From: Agrobacterium tumefaciens
Lineage (GTDB): Bacteria > Pseudomonadota > Alphaproteobacteria > Rhizobiales > Rhizobiaceae
NCBI RefSeq assembly: GCF_017726655.1
Contig: NZ_CP072309.1
Coordinates: 2,104,501 to 2,168,500 of the forward strand
DNA length: 64,000 nucleotides
Direction of reading: 5' to 3'
The position numbers and the translations under genes were made by a program. The notes under the pieces are model-generated. The model saw nothing but the letters and a program-made list of their open reading frames with translations. It searched no databases and was not told the DNA's origin. Within the stretch, counting starts at the first letter, position 1. Each line of letters opens with the position of its first letter. This document shows positions 1 to 9,887 of this stretch, piece after piece.

Positions 1-1434
1 TTCTTCCATCTGCAACCAGGGCCGCATCCATGCGACTGCATTGTAGGCGCCGGGTTTGCCGGGCACTTCCTGCACGGTCACCTTGGCATCGCGCAGCGGA
101 TATTTGGCGCGGCTTTCCTCACCCGCCTCGTCATTGGCGTTGACGTAGTTGGCGATCCAGCGATTGAGCCACACTTCGCAATCGGACGCTTCCATGAAGG
201 AGCCGATCTTGTCGCGCCCCATAACCTTGAGATAATGCGCGAAACGCGACGTGGCCATGATGTAGGGCAGACGTGCCGAAACGGCGGCGTTGGCCGTGGC
301 TTCCGGCTTGTCATAGAGCTTCGGCTTGTGCGCGGTCTGGGCGCCGAAGAACACCGCATAGTCCGTGTTCTTGTAGTGGCAGAGCGGCAGGAAGCCGAGT
401 TTGCCGAGTTCGGCGTCGCGGCGGTCGGTAATGCCGACTTCGGTCGGGCATTTCAGATCCAGGTCGCCGTCATCGCTGGAGAAGACGTGCATGGGTAGGT
501 TTTCCACCTTGCCGCCGTTTTCAGCCCCTCGGATAGCCGTGCACCAGCCGCTTTTTGCGAAGGCATCGGTCAGCTTGGTGCCCATCACATATGCGGCGTT
601 CATCCAGCAATATTCGTCATGTTCAAGGTCACCATTTACCGCACCCTTGGTTTCGTCGTAGGCGAAATCATCGATCGGATTGGTTTTCGGGCCATAGGGC
701 ATACGCGCCAGCACACGCGGAAGAGCGAGCGTGACGAAACGGGAATCGTCGCTTTCGCGGAAGCTGCGCCACTTGGCATATTCGACCGTGTCGAAAATCT
801 TCTCCAGATCGCGCGGACGGGCGAGATCGCGATAGTCCTCGAAACCGAACATGTGCGGGCTGGCAGCCGAGATGAATGGCGCGAAGGCTGCCGCCGCGAT
901 CGATGAGACGCCTTGCAGCAGCTGGACGTCATCGAAGGAATTGTCGAATTCATAATCGCCGATGATGGCGCCGAGCGGTTCGCCGCCCGGGGTGCCGAAT
1001 TCGTCTTCATAGATCGCCTTGAAAAGGCGGGATTGATCGAATTCGACGGCTTTTTCGAGATCGCGCGCCAGTTCACGCTTGCCGGCATTCATGACGCGGA
1101 TTTTGAGGTTGACGCTCGTTTCGGAGTTCTTGACGAGATAGTTCAATCCGCGCCAGGTGCCCTCAAGCTTGGCAAATTCGGGCGCCTGCATGATGGCGGC
1201 GAGCTGTTCGGAAATCGTCCGGTCCAGCTCCGCGATTGCGTGGTTAAGGGTGACGGTTAGGTTGCGGTCATATTTTACCGTCCCCTTCAGTGCCTGATCG
1301 GTCAGCGTGCGCAGGAGGTTCTGCGCGCGGTCCGGTTCGGTTTGACGGGTAGCGGCAACCACCTTGGACAGCAGTCCCTGATCTTCGGCGGTCGTTGCCT
1401 GTGCTTCATTTTTCAGCAGGCTCTCAGCGCTCAT
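1..1434 (-). CDS. tssC: T6SS contractile sheath large subunit TssC (VipB), C-terminus cut by the window edge
   Basis: With TssB this protein forms the cytoplasmic contractile sheath that drives the Hcp/VgrG spike out of the cell. The window holds 478 codons from the ATG at 1434. Family members are about 490-500 residues, so only a short tail is missing beyond position 1. Recognisable TssC features are the EGTWRGL segment near residue 95, the FGTPGGEPLGA stretch with GDYEF after it, and the C-terminal block ending near NAVAWMRPWLQ. A good ribosome site (GGAAGGA) lies about 8 bases before the ATG. The gene follows tssB by about 100 bases on the same strand and is almost certainly cotranscribed with tssA and tssB. 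The family call is secure; only the end is unseen. Confidence 0.95.
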   Translation of the reverse strand, partial: MSAESLLKNEAQATTAEDQGLLSKVVAATRQTEPDRAQNLLRTLTDQALKGTVKYDRNLTVTLNHAIAELDRTISEQLAAIMQAPEFAKLEGTWRGLNYLVKNSETSVNLKIRVMNAGKRELARDLEKAVEFDQSRLFKAIYEDEFGTPGGEPLGAIIGDYEFDNSFDDVQLLQGVSSIAAAAFAPFISAASPHMFGFEDYRDLARPRDLEKIFDTVEYAKWRSFRESDDSRFVTLALPRVLARMPYGPKTNPIDDFAYDETKGAVNGDLEHDEYCWMNAAYVMGTKLTDAFAKSGWCTAIRGAENGGKVENLPMHVFSSDDGDLDLKCPTEVGITDRRDAELGKLGFLPLCHYKNTDYAVFFGAQTAHKPKLYDKPEATANAAVSARLPYIMATSRFAHYLKVMGRDKIGSFMEASDCEVWLNRWIANYVNANDEAGEESRAKYPLRDAKVTVQEVPGKPGAYNAVAWMRPWLQMEE

Positions 1435-1485
1435 GTTTCAGTCCTTCCACATGCGGCTTTGAAAATGCCGCTTGAACAGTTGGAA

Positions 1486-1520
1486 GCCCCAAGCGGGGCC
1501 GTTCGAGGAGGTATTCCTCC
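1486..1520 (-). promoter_or_regulatory. Two stem-loops in the tssB-tssC spacer
   Basis: The roughly 96-base spacer between tssB and tssC holds two compact inverted repeats. GCCCC/GGGGC at 1486-1499 has a four-base loop, and GGAGG/CCTCC at 1507-1520 also has a four-base loop. Neither is followed by a T run on the transcribed strand, so they look more like RNA-stability or processing hairpins than terminators. They could set the ratio of the two sheath subunits. The repeats are seen directly; the role is inferred. Confidence 0.4.
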
Positions 1521-1530
1521 GCACAGGCTA

Positions 1531-2040
1531 TTATTCTTTCGCGCCGTTCTTTTCCTTGAGTTCGGAAACCAGCGTTGCGAGGTCGGTCTTGTTCTGCAAA
1601 ATATCTTCCAGCAGCCGCTCAAGATCTTCCGAACGGTCGGCCTTGGAAAGAAGGTCGCGCAGTTCGTTGCGGGCATCCAGAAGCGCCTTGAGCGCCGGAA
1701 CCTGCTGCACGACAGCGCCGGGTTCGAAATCATCCATACTTTCGAACTTCAGGTTGACCTGCATGTCCGTGCCATCTTTCTGCAGCGTATTGGCAACGGA
1801 GATATTGAGACCGGGCGTCATGCGCCGCATGACTTCGTCGAAGTTGTCGCGGTCGATCTGAACGAATTTACGCTCCCCGAACGGCTTGAGCGGCTGGGTG
1901 GGATTGCCGGAGAAATCACCGAGCACACCGACCACGAAAGGCAGTTCCTTGACCACCATCGCGCCTTCGGTTTCGACTTCGTATTTGATATGAACGCGTG
2001 GTTTGCGAACACGCTCCAGCTTTTCATGTACACTTGCCAT
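1531..2040 (-). CDS. tssB: T6SS contractile sheath small subunit TssB (VipA)
   Basis: TssB pairs with TssC to build the T6SS tail sheath around the Hcp tube. The product is 169 residues, the usual length. It shows the family pattern: a basic N-terminus, the [11 protein letters not shown] segment near residue 40, then the [22 protein letters not shown] block and a helical C-terminus with DLLSKADR. I chose the ATG at 2040 over an upstream in-frame start at 2067 because AAGGAGG sits about 6 bases before it. It lies between tssA and tssC on the same strand. Confidence 0.95.
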   Translation of the reverse strand: MASVHEKLERVRKPRVHIKYEVETEGAMVVKELPFVVGVLGDFSGNPTQPLKPFGERKFVQIDRDNFDEVMRRMTPGLNISVANTLQKDGTDMQVNLKFESMDDFEPGAVVQQVPALKALLDARNELRDLLSKADRSEDLERLLEDILQNKTDLATLVSELKEKNGAKE

Positions 2041-2105
2041 TTCAACCTCCTTGGTGCCCCTTGGCACAGACGACTGTTACGGAGCGGCGTCGCGCTCCGT
2101 GCTTT

Positions 2106-3161
2106 CTATTTTCCGTTGCTCTCTCCGCTTGGCTTGATGCCGGCGGCGGTTAAGACTGCGTTGCGGACCTGGGCTTCCGGCAAAAGCTCGGCCAGCAGTT
2201 CCGAAAAATCCATGCGTCCCCTGCGCACCAGTGTCTCTATGGCAAGGGAGATCGGTGAATGCGGCTCGGTACGGCGGAAGTAACGCGCAACCGAGAGAAG
2301 AGTTTCAAATGCTTCGTCGCGCGATAATATGCCTTCCGGTGCGGTAACGGCGGGACGCACGGCGGCCGCCCCGTTCTCGTCGGAACCGCCGATGGCCACG
2401 GTTTCCTGTTCGACGGGCGCCGGATCCTGGTCACGCCCGCCGAGCGAGCGAATTGCAGACGCTGCTTCGACCAGCGTGTTGCGGATATGGGAACTCGGGG
2501 GTGCCGATTGCCCGCAGCGCTCGGCAAGGATGGCCATGATGGCATCAAACGAGGAGAGGCACGCAGTCACCTCTGCCAACTGGGACGACATGGCGGCAAC
2601 GCCAGTTTCAGACGCAAGCCGATATAGCTCTTCGCGACGTTTGCTCTCATTTGGGCGCTGCGCGAGTTGAAAGTCCCAGAGGCTGTGTTCGCCAAATTTC
2701 CCGCCCGGGATCAATGAGGCGAGGCGCAAAGGCTGAACAAGCGTTCCCTCGCTGCCGACACCGTTCAATCCCGCTAAAGGTGCAAATTTTTCTTCGTCAT
2801 TCTCGTCGCTGATCGACCGCAGCGAGTCCCAGTGGTTGTAAAATAGCTCTTTGCCGAGATCGTAGATTTCGCGCAGACCATGGAAGCCGCGCAGGCGCAG
2901 CGATGCTTCCGCAAGCCACGCCAATATTTCAACATCCTTGCTTTCGGAATATATAATCTGCAATCCAAGATTGCTGACATTATCCCAGCTACTGGATATT
3001 TTCAGGTTATCCTGCGGAGCAGCGGCGCGCTCTTCTGTGCGAGCCTGGTTTCTTTCATCCTTAATTCTATAGTATATTTCACGCGTTCTTGCATTGACCC
3101 GGATATTTTCTCCGCAGTCATTCAAAAATTCTAAATCTGTTTTAACGTTCAGCGCGTTCAA
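2106..3161 (-). CDS. tssA: T6SS assembly protein TssA (ImpA family)
   Basis: TssA primes and caps tail-tube and sheath assembly at the baseplate. The product is 351 residues. The N-terminal half carries the ImpA_N pattern: the DVEILAWLAEASLRLRGF helix near residue 77, followed by a segment on lost work and total load. The C-terminal segment PHSPISLAIETLVRRGRMDF is typical of short TssA proteins. No ATG lies near the N-terminus. The likely start is TTG at 3161, with GGAGA about 11 bases upstream. It is the first gene of the leftward T6SS operon and faces clpV across a shared intergenic region. Confidence 0.9.
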   Translation of the reverse strand: MNALNVKTDLEFLNDCGENIRVNARTREIYYRIKDERNQARTEERAAAPQDNLKISSSWDNVSNLGLQIIYSESKDVEILAWLAEASLRLRGFHGLREIYDLGKELFYNHWDSLRSISDENDEEKFAPLAGLNGVGSEGTLVQPLRLASLIPGGKFGEHSLWDFQLAQRPNESKRREELYRLASETGVAAMSSQLAEVTACLSSFDAIMAILAERCGQSAPPSSHIRNTLVEAASAIRSLGGRDQDPAPVEQETVAIGGSDENGAAAVRPAVTAPEGILSRDEAFETLLSVARYFRRTEPHSPISLAIETLVRRGRMDFSELLAELLPEAQVRNAVLTAAGIKPSGESNGK

Positions 3162-3381
3162 CGTCAGTCTATCTCCGAGAAATAGTAATGGATTTTTTGT
3201 AGTTACTTCCCTTACGTAAGGCTATTCATACGACAGACTTATTCTAAATGTGTCTAAATTGTGGCGTCTAGTGGCTAATCTCACCTGATAAAAAATCAAC
3301 TTCGGGGTGGACAAGTTGGTTTCATCATCATATTTACTCCACGTCACGTTGTGGAATGAACCCGGGCAGGAGGCTCATTGC
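3162..3381. promoter_or_regulatory. Divergent promoter region between tssA and clpV
   Basis: These 220 bases separate the two T6SS arms and must hold both promoters. The stretch from about 3180 to 3300 is clearly more AT-rich than the flanking genes. I cannot assign -35/-10 boxes or a regulator site with confidence. A GTG-initiated extension of clpV from 3307 is open, but it has no matching ribosome site and reads across this AT-rich DNA. Confidence 0.5.
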
Positions 3382-6051
3382 ATGTCGCATATCGATCTCA
3401 ACCGCCTCGTTGGAGCGCTTGAGCCAAACCTGCGTGTTACCCTTGAAGCTGCGGCTTCTGTTGCGGTGCGCATGGGGCACAGATACGTGGATATCCCGCA
3501 CTGGCTGCTTGCGGTTGTGGATTCTGGCATCTATGCGAAACCGTTCGAGGAATTGAAAATTCCACTTCCGGTATTGCAGGCTGAAATCAGCCGCAGTCTG
3601 GAGGAGGCCGTCATCGGCGACGGAGAGGCTTTGTCGCTCTCCCAGAACATCCTCACGGCAGCCCGGGAGGCTTGGATTCTCGCATCGCTGGAGGCTGGCC
3701 GCGACCGTGTCACGCTTGGCGATCTGCTGTTGGCGATGGATGAGGAAACCTCACTTCGCTCTTTCGTCCGCTCGGCATTTCCTTCTCTCAAGGCGATGGA
3801 TCGCACCGCGCTTGAGCGTCTTCGCAGCTCGACCGAAAATGGCGCAGGCGTGGATGTTCCGTCCGCGCTGGCGGGCTCAGGGCAGGCAGGGGCAGGACAG
3901 TCTGCAGGCCAGAATGATTTCTTGCGCCTTTACACCCAGGACATGACCGCCGATGCCCGCAATGGCAAGGTTGACCCTGTTATTGGTCGCGATGATGAGT
4001 TGCGCCAGCTCGTTGATATTCTGACGCGCCGCCGACAGAACAATCCCATTCTGGTGGGTGAGGCCGGCGTTGGTAAAACGGCGGTTGCAGAGGCGCTGGC
4101 GCTGGAAATCGCGTCTGGCAACGTTCCGGAAAAGTTGCGTAATGTCCGCCTGCTGAACCTCGATATTTCGCTGCTTCAGGCCGGTGCCGGCGTGAAGGGT
4201 GAGTTTGAGCGCCGCCTTCATGGCGTGATCGATGCGGTCAAACGTTCGGCCGAACCCGTCATCCTGTTCATCGATGAAGCCCACGGCCTCGTTGGTGCGG
4301 GTGGTGCAGCCGGGCAGGGCGATGCGGCCAATATTCTCAAGCCTGCTCTGGCGCGCGGTGAAGTGCGCACCGTCGCGGCGACGACCTGGAGCGAATACAA
4401 GAAATATTTCGAAAAGGATGCGGCGCTGACCCGTCGTTTCCAGCCTGTGCACGTGCGCGAGCCGGACGAGACGACAGCCATACGCATGTTGCGCGGTGTC
4501 GCTGACAGCTTCGTCAGCCATCACAACGTTGTCGTTCGTGACGAGGCGATCGTGGCCGCGGTGCAATTATCCGCACGCTACATGCCCGCGCGGCAGTTAC
4601 CGGACAAGGCGGTCAGCCTTCTCGATACGGCCGCGGCTGCCGTTTCACTGGCACGGCAGACCCAGCCGGAGCGGCTGCGCGCCATGGAAAGCGAGCGGCG
4701 CCTTCTCACCGATGAGTTGAACTGGCTTTTGCGTGAGCCGCAGAATGACGAGATTGACACCCGTGTTCAGTCGATACGCGGCGAAGTCGAAAAGCTTGAG
4801 AGCGGGATCGATGATCTGCGTGAGCGTTACGACGCGGAGATGGCTGAGCTAAGCGAAGGGCAGCCGGTTGAAGGCGATGTTTCCAATGTCTCGCCCCTGC
4901 GGCCTGTGGTCGACATGAAGCCGGCAAATGCCGACAGACTTGTCCCGACAGTTGTTGATCGTGAGGCGATCGCCGCCGTCGTTTCGCGATGGACGGGAAT
5001 TCCACTCGGCAAACTTCTGGCGGACCAGATTGAAAGTGCCCGGACACTCGATGCGCGCATGCGGGAGCGGGTGGTGGGGCAGGATGCTGCAATTGCCCGG
5101 ATTGCTGATGCCATGCGCACTGCTCGGGCCGGATTATCCGATCCGCGCCGCCCGCCGGCCGTTTTTTTCCTTGTCGGCATGTCCGGCACGGGGAAGACCG
5201 AAACCGCGCTGTCGCTCGCCGACATGCTCTACGGCGGCAACAGCCATCTGACGACGATCAACATGTCGGAGTTCAAGGAAGAGCATAAGGTTTCGCTGCT
5301 TCTCGGTTCGCCGCCCGGTTATGTCGGTTTCGGCGAAGGCGGCGTGTTGACGGAAGCGGTGCGCCGCCGGCCGTTCGGCGTTCTGCTCTTGGATGAGATC
5401 GACAAGGCTCACCCCGGCGTCCAGGACATTTTCTATCAGGTGTTTGACAAGGGCGTGCTGCGCGATGGCGAAGGCCGCGACGTGGATTTCAAAAACACCA
5501 CTATCTTCATGACGGCCAATACAGGCTCGGAGTTGCTGTCGGCGCTGTCGGCCGATCCCGACACGATGCCGCAAGGCGAAGCGCTGGAAACGCTTCTGAT
5601 GCCGGAGCTTACCAAACAGTTCAAGCCCGCGTTCCTCGGGCGCACGATCATTCTGCCCTTCATGCCGCTTGGGACTGAGGCGCTTGCAAGGATCGTGGAT
5701 ATTCAGATTGGCAAGATCAGGGCACGTGTGCTCGCAACATATGGCACCGGCCTGACCCTGTCCAATACGGCGCGAGATGCCCTGGTGGCGCGCGCCGGTG
5801 CAAGTGAGATTGGCGCACGCGCCATTGAAATCATGATCGGCAAGGATCTCCTGCCGCCTCTTTCCAGCTTTTTCCTCGAAAAGGTCATCGCGGGAGAGCG
5901 TGTCGGGAAGATTGTTGTCGATTTTGGTGAAAACGGGTTCGGCATTCGTGCCGAAGAGGCTGGGGAAGCAGATGAATTCGCCGTAACCGAAGAGGTTGGG
6001 GTGGATAAAGTTGCCGCGTCGGATGGGGCTACCCGACGCATGCGGCATTAA
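3382..6051 (+). CDS. clpV: T6SS sheath-recycling AAA+ ATPase ClpV (TssH)
   Basis: ClpV pulls apart contracted TssB/TssC sheaths so the subunits can be reused. The product is 889 residues from the ATG at 3382, which has AGGAGG 8 bases upstream. The N-domain with Clp repeats covers about residues 1-150. The first AAA+ module has Walker A GEAGVGKT near residue 226 and Walker B ILFIDEAH near 293. The second module has GMSGTGKT near residue 598 and [10 protein letters not shown] near 670. A middle coiled coil (about 430-500) separates them, as in the ClpB/ClpV group. It opens the rightward operon, 57 bases before hcp. Confidence 0.96.
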   Translation: MSHIDLNRLVGALEPNLRVTLEAAASVAVRMGHRYVDIPHWLLAVVDSGIYAKPFEELKIPLPVLQAEISRSLEEAVIGDGEALSLSQNILTAAREAWILASLEAGRDRVTLGDLLLAMDEETSLRSFVRSAFPSLKAMDRTALERLRSSTENGAGVDVPSALAGSGQAGAGQSAGQNDFLRLYTQDMTADARNGKVDPVIGRDDELRQLVDILTRRRQNNPILVGEAGVGKTAVAEALALEIASGNVPEKLRNVRLLNLDISLLQAGAGVKGEFERRLHGVIDAVKRSAEPVILFIDEAHGLVGAGGAAGQGDAANILKPALARGEVRTVAATTWSEYKKYFEKDAALTRRFQPVHVREPDETTAIRMLRGVADSFVSHHNVVVRDEAIVAAVQLSARYMPARQLPDKAVSLLDTAAAAVSLARQTQPERLRAMESERRLLTDELNWLLREPQNDEIDTRVQSIRGEVEKLESGIDDLRERYDAEMAELSEGQPVEGDVSNVSPLRPVVDMKPANADRLVPTVVDREAIAAVVSRWTGIPLGKLLADQIESARTLDARMRERVVGQDAAIARIADAMRTARAGLSDPRRPPAVFFLVGMSGTGKTETALSLADMLYGGNSHLTTINMSEFKEEHKVSLLLGSPPGYVGFGEGGVLTEAVRRRPFGVLLLDEIDKAHPGVQDIFYQVFDKGVLRDGEGRDVDFKNTTIFMTANTGSELLSALSADPDTMPQGEALETLLMPELTKQFKPAFLGRTIILPFMPLGTEALARIVDIQIGKIRARVLATYGTGLTLSNTARDALVARAGASEIGARAIEIMIGKDLLPPLSSFFLEKVIAGERVGKIVVDFGENGFGIRAEEAGEADEFAVTEEVGVDKVAASDGATRRMRH

Positions 6052-6108
6052 ACGAAGGGTAACTCGGCCTCGGAGCAAGAGGTCATTTTAGCTACAGGAG
6101 CTTACAGC

Positions 6109-6585
6109 ATGCCAATTTATCTGCAGATTGACGGTATCCAGGGCGACGCCACCCATGAGGAACATCGTAAGTGGATGGATATTGAAGCCATTCACTGGAA
6201 CGTGGCCCGCAACATGAACACCTCTGCTGGTTCTGCTGCAAACCGCGAGGCCTCCGAACCGACCATTTCGGAAGTCATTCTGACCAAGGTTAGCGATTCT
6301 TCTTCCACCAAGCTTTTCCAGGAAGCCTGCGCCGGCCGGACCGGCAAGCTCGCAACCATTCATCTGGTGACCACGGGTAATCCGGGCAACACCTATATCG
6401 AGTATCTGCTGACAAACACGCTTATCGCCAGCTACTCGGTGGATTCCAGCGGTGACCGTCCGGTGGAAACCGTCAAGCTCAACTTCACGAAGATGGAAGT
6501 GAAGTACACGCCGTTCGACGACAACAACTCGCCGCAGTCTCCGATGATCGCCTCCTACGATCTGGCGACGACGAAGGCTGCCTGA
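6109..6585 (+). CDS. hcp: T6SS tube protein Hcp
   Basis: Hcp hexamers stack to form the inner tube that is shot out of the cell. They also serve as chaperone and carrier for small effectors. The product is 158 residues, the normal size. It starts MPIYLQIDGIQGDAT, has the conserved IHWNVARNMN strand-loop and ends with YTPFDDNN and a short tail. AGGAG lies about 9 bases before the ATG. It follows clpV and is followed by a strong hairpin, which fits the need for far more Hcp than the effectors downstream. Confidence 0.97.
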   Translation: MPIYLQIDGIQGDATHEEHRKWMDIEAIHWNVARNMNTSAGSAANREASEPTISEVILTKVSDSSSTKLFQEACAGRTGKLATIHLVTTGNPGNTYIEYLLTNTLIASYSVDSSGDRPVETVKLNFTKMEVKYTPFDDNNSPQSPMIASYDLATTKAA

Positions 6586-6597
6586 TCGTGACGCGCC

Positions 6598-6630
6598 CCG
6601 GTGCCGGCGTTGCCGGCACCGGAACGTTTT
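6598..6630 (+). terminator. Intrinsic terminator or attenuator after hcp
   Basis: A perfect 11-base inverted repeat, CCGGTGCCGGC at 6598-6608 and GCCGGCACCGG at 6612-6622, has a three-base loop. It is followed by AACGTTTT. It lies 13 bases behind the hcp stop and before tai. The run of T is short, so partial termination is likely, leaving read-through for the effector genes. The structure is seen directly; the attenuation role is inferred. Confidence 0.75.
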
Positions 6631-6693
6631 CATTGCAGTTTTGCAGCTCACGTCGTGATGTTTCACGTCGACTTTGGTCGAGGCGGTTTTTTG

Positions 6694-7083
6694 ATGCGCT
6701 CCCTATATGTGTTTTTTGTTTCCGTGCCGGTTGTTCTGGTATCGTCCGGTCTTTCGCCGGTCAGTGCAGCGGAACGGACATGGATATTCTCTGGTGCCGA
6801 ACTCAAGCAGGCCATCGAGGGTAAGCTTGCCCCGGAGGTGTCCGATCCGGAAATGCGGCGGCTGGTTTCCGTTGCAAAATCAAGCGCCTATATCGCCGGC
6901 GTGGCCGATCTGACGAGCGGATCGGACTGGTGTGGTGCAGGCGCCGTCGCGCCCCATGAACTCACCGACCGGATCTACACCTATCTCGGCGATCTTCCTG
7001 CGGAAAAACTCGATGAACAGGCAGCCACTCTCGTGCGGGAGGCGCTCAAGGTCTCCTTTCCCTGTGAGCAGAAAAGTAACTAG
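6694..7083 (+). CDS. tai: Periplasmic immunity protein of the Tai/Rap1a family
   Basis: This protein should block the neighbouring amidase effector in the periplasm, protecting the cell wall from sister-cell attacks. The product is 129 residues. An N-terminal signal peptide of about 25 residues (MRSLYVFFVSVPVVLVSS, then SAA) is followed by the Rap1a/Tai pattern GAELKQAIEG. After it come AYIAGVADLTSGSDWC and a C-terminal FPCEQ, so the two family cysteines are present. I chose the ATG at 6694 because it starts the signal peptide and follows GAGGCGG. An upstream ATG at 6658 is also open. Its stop overlaps a possible GTG start of the amidase gene. Confidence 0.85.
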   Translation: MRSLYVFFVSVPVVLVSSGLSPVSAAERTWIFSGAELKQAIEGKLAPEVSDPEMRRLVSVAKSSAYIAGVADLTSGSDWCGAGAVAPHELTDRIYTYLGDLPAEKLDEQAATLVREALKVSFPCEQKSN

Positions 7084-7094
7084 TGGGACGAACC

Positions 7095-7595
7095 ATGCGC
7101 GTTAACTTTGACACTCTTTATAAGAATTATCCGAGCAGCGACCCGTCGCACCCGAACTATCTCAGCCAGCGTGATCTTTTCACGGAAATCGGCTGGGATG
7201 ATTTCATCGGCAACCCGAACTATCACAATACCTGTGCCATCCGCGTCAGCATCGCTTTCGTGAAATCGGGGATCAACATCGTGCCATCCTCGCATCGCAT
7301 CCAGAAAGGTCCCTATGCGGGCAAGGGCATTGAGGTGAACATGCGCCGCCTCGCAAATCTGATGAAACGAACGAGTTATCTCGGCGAGCCAGAGCCGTTT
7401 ACCCCCGCGACAGCGCGTAATGGCATCGGCGCGCGTAACGGTGTTGTGGCGTTCAACAATATCCCTGGTTATACCGGCGGCGGCCATATCGATCTTGTGC
7501 GGGGTGGCTCAGAGGCCACCCAATGCGCATCGGCCTGCTACTACAATTCGGAAACGATCTGGTTCTGGCCACTTCAGTCCAGCCGCGGGTCCTGA
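7095..7595 (+). CDS. tae: T6SS peptidoglycan amidase effector of the Tae4 family
   Basis: Tae4-type effectors are NlpC/P60-like cysteine peptidases that cut peptide cross-links of peptidoglycan in the target periplasm. The product is 166 residues with no signal peptide, as expected for a T6SS cargo. Near residue 40 it has NPNYHNTCAIRVSIAF, which supplies the catalytic Cys. The catalytic His is in GGHIDLVRG near residue 133. The tail WFWPL is also typical. A GTG at 7083 overlapping the tai stop is an alternative start. It sits between its immunity gene and vgrG, the order known in Agrobacterium. Confidence 0.9.
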   Translation: MRVNFDTLYKNYPSSDPSHPNYLSQRDLFTEIGWDDFIGNPNYHNTCAIRVSIAFVKSGINIVPSSHRIQKGPYAGKGIEVNMRRLANLMKRTSYLGEPEPFTPATARNGIGARNGVVAFNNIPGYTGGGHIDLVRGGSEATQCASACYYNSETIWFWPLQSSRGS

Positions 7596-7608
7596 TTAGG
7601 AGTGTTCC

Positions 7609-9873
7609 ATGGACGACCAGTCGTCACTTTCTGATTTCGTTCAGGCGAGCCGCGTCCTCAAGGTCAAGTCGCCACTTGGCGAGGATCAGCTTCTGCCGGA
7701 GCGTCTGACCGTCGAGGAAGGCGTGTCGCAGCTCTTTGACATTCGCCTGACGGTGCGTGCCAAGAAGGAAGCGGTCAAGCCCGAGGAACTGATCGGACGG
7801 CTGGTCGATGTTTCGATCGAAATCAGCCAGGGCGAGGGTGAGGGCGGCGGTGTTCGCCGTCCCTTTAACGGCCTGGTAACAGAGCTCCATGAAGGTCCTC
7901 CGATTACGCGTGGGTTGCGCTCTTATTCGATGACCATCCGGCCACAGATGTGGCTTCTGTCGCGGCGTTCCGACTGCCGGATCTGGATGGACAAGACAGC
8001 GGTGGAGATCGTCGAGACGCTGTTTTCCGAACACGGCATTCCCGCACCCGATACGTCAGGCATCATTTCGCCGCCGCCTGCACAGCACTACAGCGTGCAG
8101 TTTAACGAGACCGATCTGGATTATCTTACCCGCCGTTTCGAAGAGGATGGTCTGTTCTACTGGTTCAGCCACGAGGACGGTTCCCACAAGCTGCATGTGG
8201 CCGATAGCGCCAGCGGCTGGCTCGGGCCGTCGCCGGCTGCCCAGGGGGAGGGAACGGTGCGTCTGGCGCAGGGCTCGTCGGATCGCAACCACATCAACGA
8301 TTGGGCGCGGCGTTTCTCCTATGTCTCCGGCCAGCGGGCGGGTGCGGACTGGAATTTCGAGACGCCAGGCATGGTGCCGGGCACGATGACGCCGTCTCTG
8401 GTGCAAATGCCGGATGCGACAAAACGCGAGCTCTACGAATATCCGGCCCGCATCAGGACAGTCGAAGAAGCCGAGCGGGCGCAGAAACTGCGCACCCAGG
8501 CGATCGAGGCCGATCACGACCGGGTATTCGGATCGTCCACCTCGCGCATTCTGGAAGCCGGCCGCCGCTTCACGCCTTACGAGGTCGCGCATCCAGAACA
8601 TGCCTATGAAGAGCATGTGGTCATCAGGGCAAGCCACAGCATTGTCGATCTCTCCTATGAGACAAATAGTAACGAGCCTGAGTATCGCAACCACTTCGAG
8701 GCAATTCCGGCCCGCGTGCCATTGACGCCGCACCGGACAACGAAGCGCCCGCGCATCGAAGGCGCGCAGGTGGCGATCGTCGCTGGCCCCGAGGGTGAGG
8801 AAATCCATCCGGATCAATATGGCCGAATCAAGCTGTGGTTCCCTTGGGATCGCAAGGCGAAGAAGGATGGCACGGATACGTGCTGGGTGCGGGTGAGCCA
8901 GGCTTGGGGCGGCGGCACATGGGGCGCGCAGGTTATTCCGCGTATTGGCATGGAGGTGATGGTTGCCTTCGTCGATGGTGACCCGGACAAACCGCTGGTT
9001 ATCGGCGTGGTCAACAATCCCGCCAATTCCGTGCCTTACGACCTGCCTGCCAACAAAACGCGTATGGTGTTGCGCTCCAACAGCCACAAGGGCGACGGTT
9101 TTAATGAAATCACCTTCGAGGATGAGGCTGGCAAGGAGAACCAGTTCTTCCATGCACAGAAGGACCAGACGACGCGGGTATTGAATGACCGGACCAAGCG
9201 CGTCGACCGGCACGAGGTGGCGTCCGTTGGCGGCAACCGCGCGGTGGAAGTTTCCGGCAACCAGAAACACGAGATCGGCGGCTCGGTGAATACGGTGGTC
9301 GGTGGAACGGGACCGATGGCGATGATGGCCATGGCCGGCGTACAAGCCCTTTCAGAGCAAACGGCCGGGTTGCTTTCGCAGGCAGCCCAGATCGCAGGCG
9401 GCGGTGGCCCGGGTGTCGCGGCCTTCGCCACCACGCTTGCTTCATCGGCACTCGGCTTTCTCGGTACGGGCGGCCTCTCCGCACGTGAAGGTGTGGTCTC
9501 CGGCCCGAGCCCGCGTGCGGATGCGGGTACGGCGCTTGCCGGTTCCGGCTCGGGGGTCGGTTCCGATGCGTCCGGTCTGTTTCCGCTGCCTGGCATCATG
9601 AACACCATTGTCAGCACCTTCAAATCAGATAGCGTCGGGGTTGCGCGGGCTGAACAGATCGGGGTGAGTAAAGTCACGAATGTCGGCCAGACCTCGTTGG
9701 AGAGCGTCGGAAAGTTCAAGAAGATTGCAGTCGGTGAAGAGTTCGTCATCGAATGCGGCGATTCCAAATTCATCATGAAGGCGAATGGCGAGGTCATCAT
9801 TCTTGGCAAGACCTTCAACTTCGTGGCGACGGATCATTTTCAGCTTCGCGGCAAGCCCATCGATCTGAACTGA
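7609..9873 (+). CDS. vgrG: T6SS spike protein VgrG
   Basis: VgrG trimers cap the Hcp tube and carry effectors through the PAAR tip. The product is 754 residues. The gp27-like part spans roughly residues 20-390. The gp5 OB-fold follows with IHPDQYGRIKLWFPWDR near residue 400, then WGAQVIPRIGMEVMVAFVDGDP. A beta-helix segment starts about residue 500 at GKENQFFHAQKDQ. A long Ala/Gly-rich insertion lies at about 565-665, and a short tail ends at IDLN. There is no extra enzymatic domain. AGGAG precedes the ATG. The DUF2169 and PAAR-like genes directly downstream indicate that it loads that effector. Confidence 0.96.
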   Translation: MDDQSSLSDFVQASRVLKVKSPLGEDQLLPERLTVEEGVSQLFDIRLTVRAKKEAVKPEELIGRLVDVSIEISQGEGEGGGVRRPFNGLVTELHEGPPITRGLRSYSMTIRPQMWLLSRRSDCRIWMDKTAVEIVETLFSEHGIPAPDTSGIISPPPAQHYSVQFNETDLDYLTRRFEEDGLFYWFSHEDGSHKLHVADSASGWLGPSPAAQGEGTVRLAQGSSDRNHINDWARRFSYVSGQRAGADWNFETPGMVPGTMTPSLVQMPDATKRELYEYPARIRTVEEAERAQKLRTQAIEADHDRVFGSSTSRILEAGRRFTPYEVAHPEHAYEEHVVIRASHSIVDLSYETNSNEPEYRNHFEAIPARVPLTPHRTTKRPRIEGAQVAIVAGPEGEEIHPDQYGRIKLWFPWDRKAKKDGTDTCWVRVSQAWGGGTWGAQVIPRIGMEVMVAFVDGDPDKPLVIGVVNNPANSVPYDLPANKTRMVLRSNSHKGDGFNEITFEDEAGKENQFFHAQKDQTTRVLNDRTKRVDRHEVASVGGNRAVEVSGNQKHEIGGSVNTVVGGTGPMAMMAMAGVQALSEQTAGLLSQAAQIAGGGGPGVAAFATTLASSALGFLGTGGLSAREGVVSGPSPRADAGTALAGSGSGVGSDASGLFPLPGIMNTIVSTFKSDSVGVARAEQIGVSKVTNVGQTSLESVGKFKKIAVGEEFVIECGDSKFIMKANGEVIILGKTFNFVATDHFQLRGKPIDLN

Positions 9874-9887
9874 CGGAGGGCCTGATC

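Noticed and set aside
5134..6078. A 314-codon frame opposite clpV
   Set aside because: Shadow of the ClpV gene, no ribosome site or motif.
8056..9345. A 429-codon frame opposite vgrG
   Set aside because: It is a shadow of the well-supported VgrG reading frame, caused by high GC; its protein has no recognisable motif.
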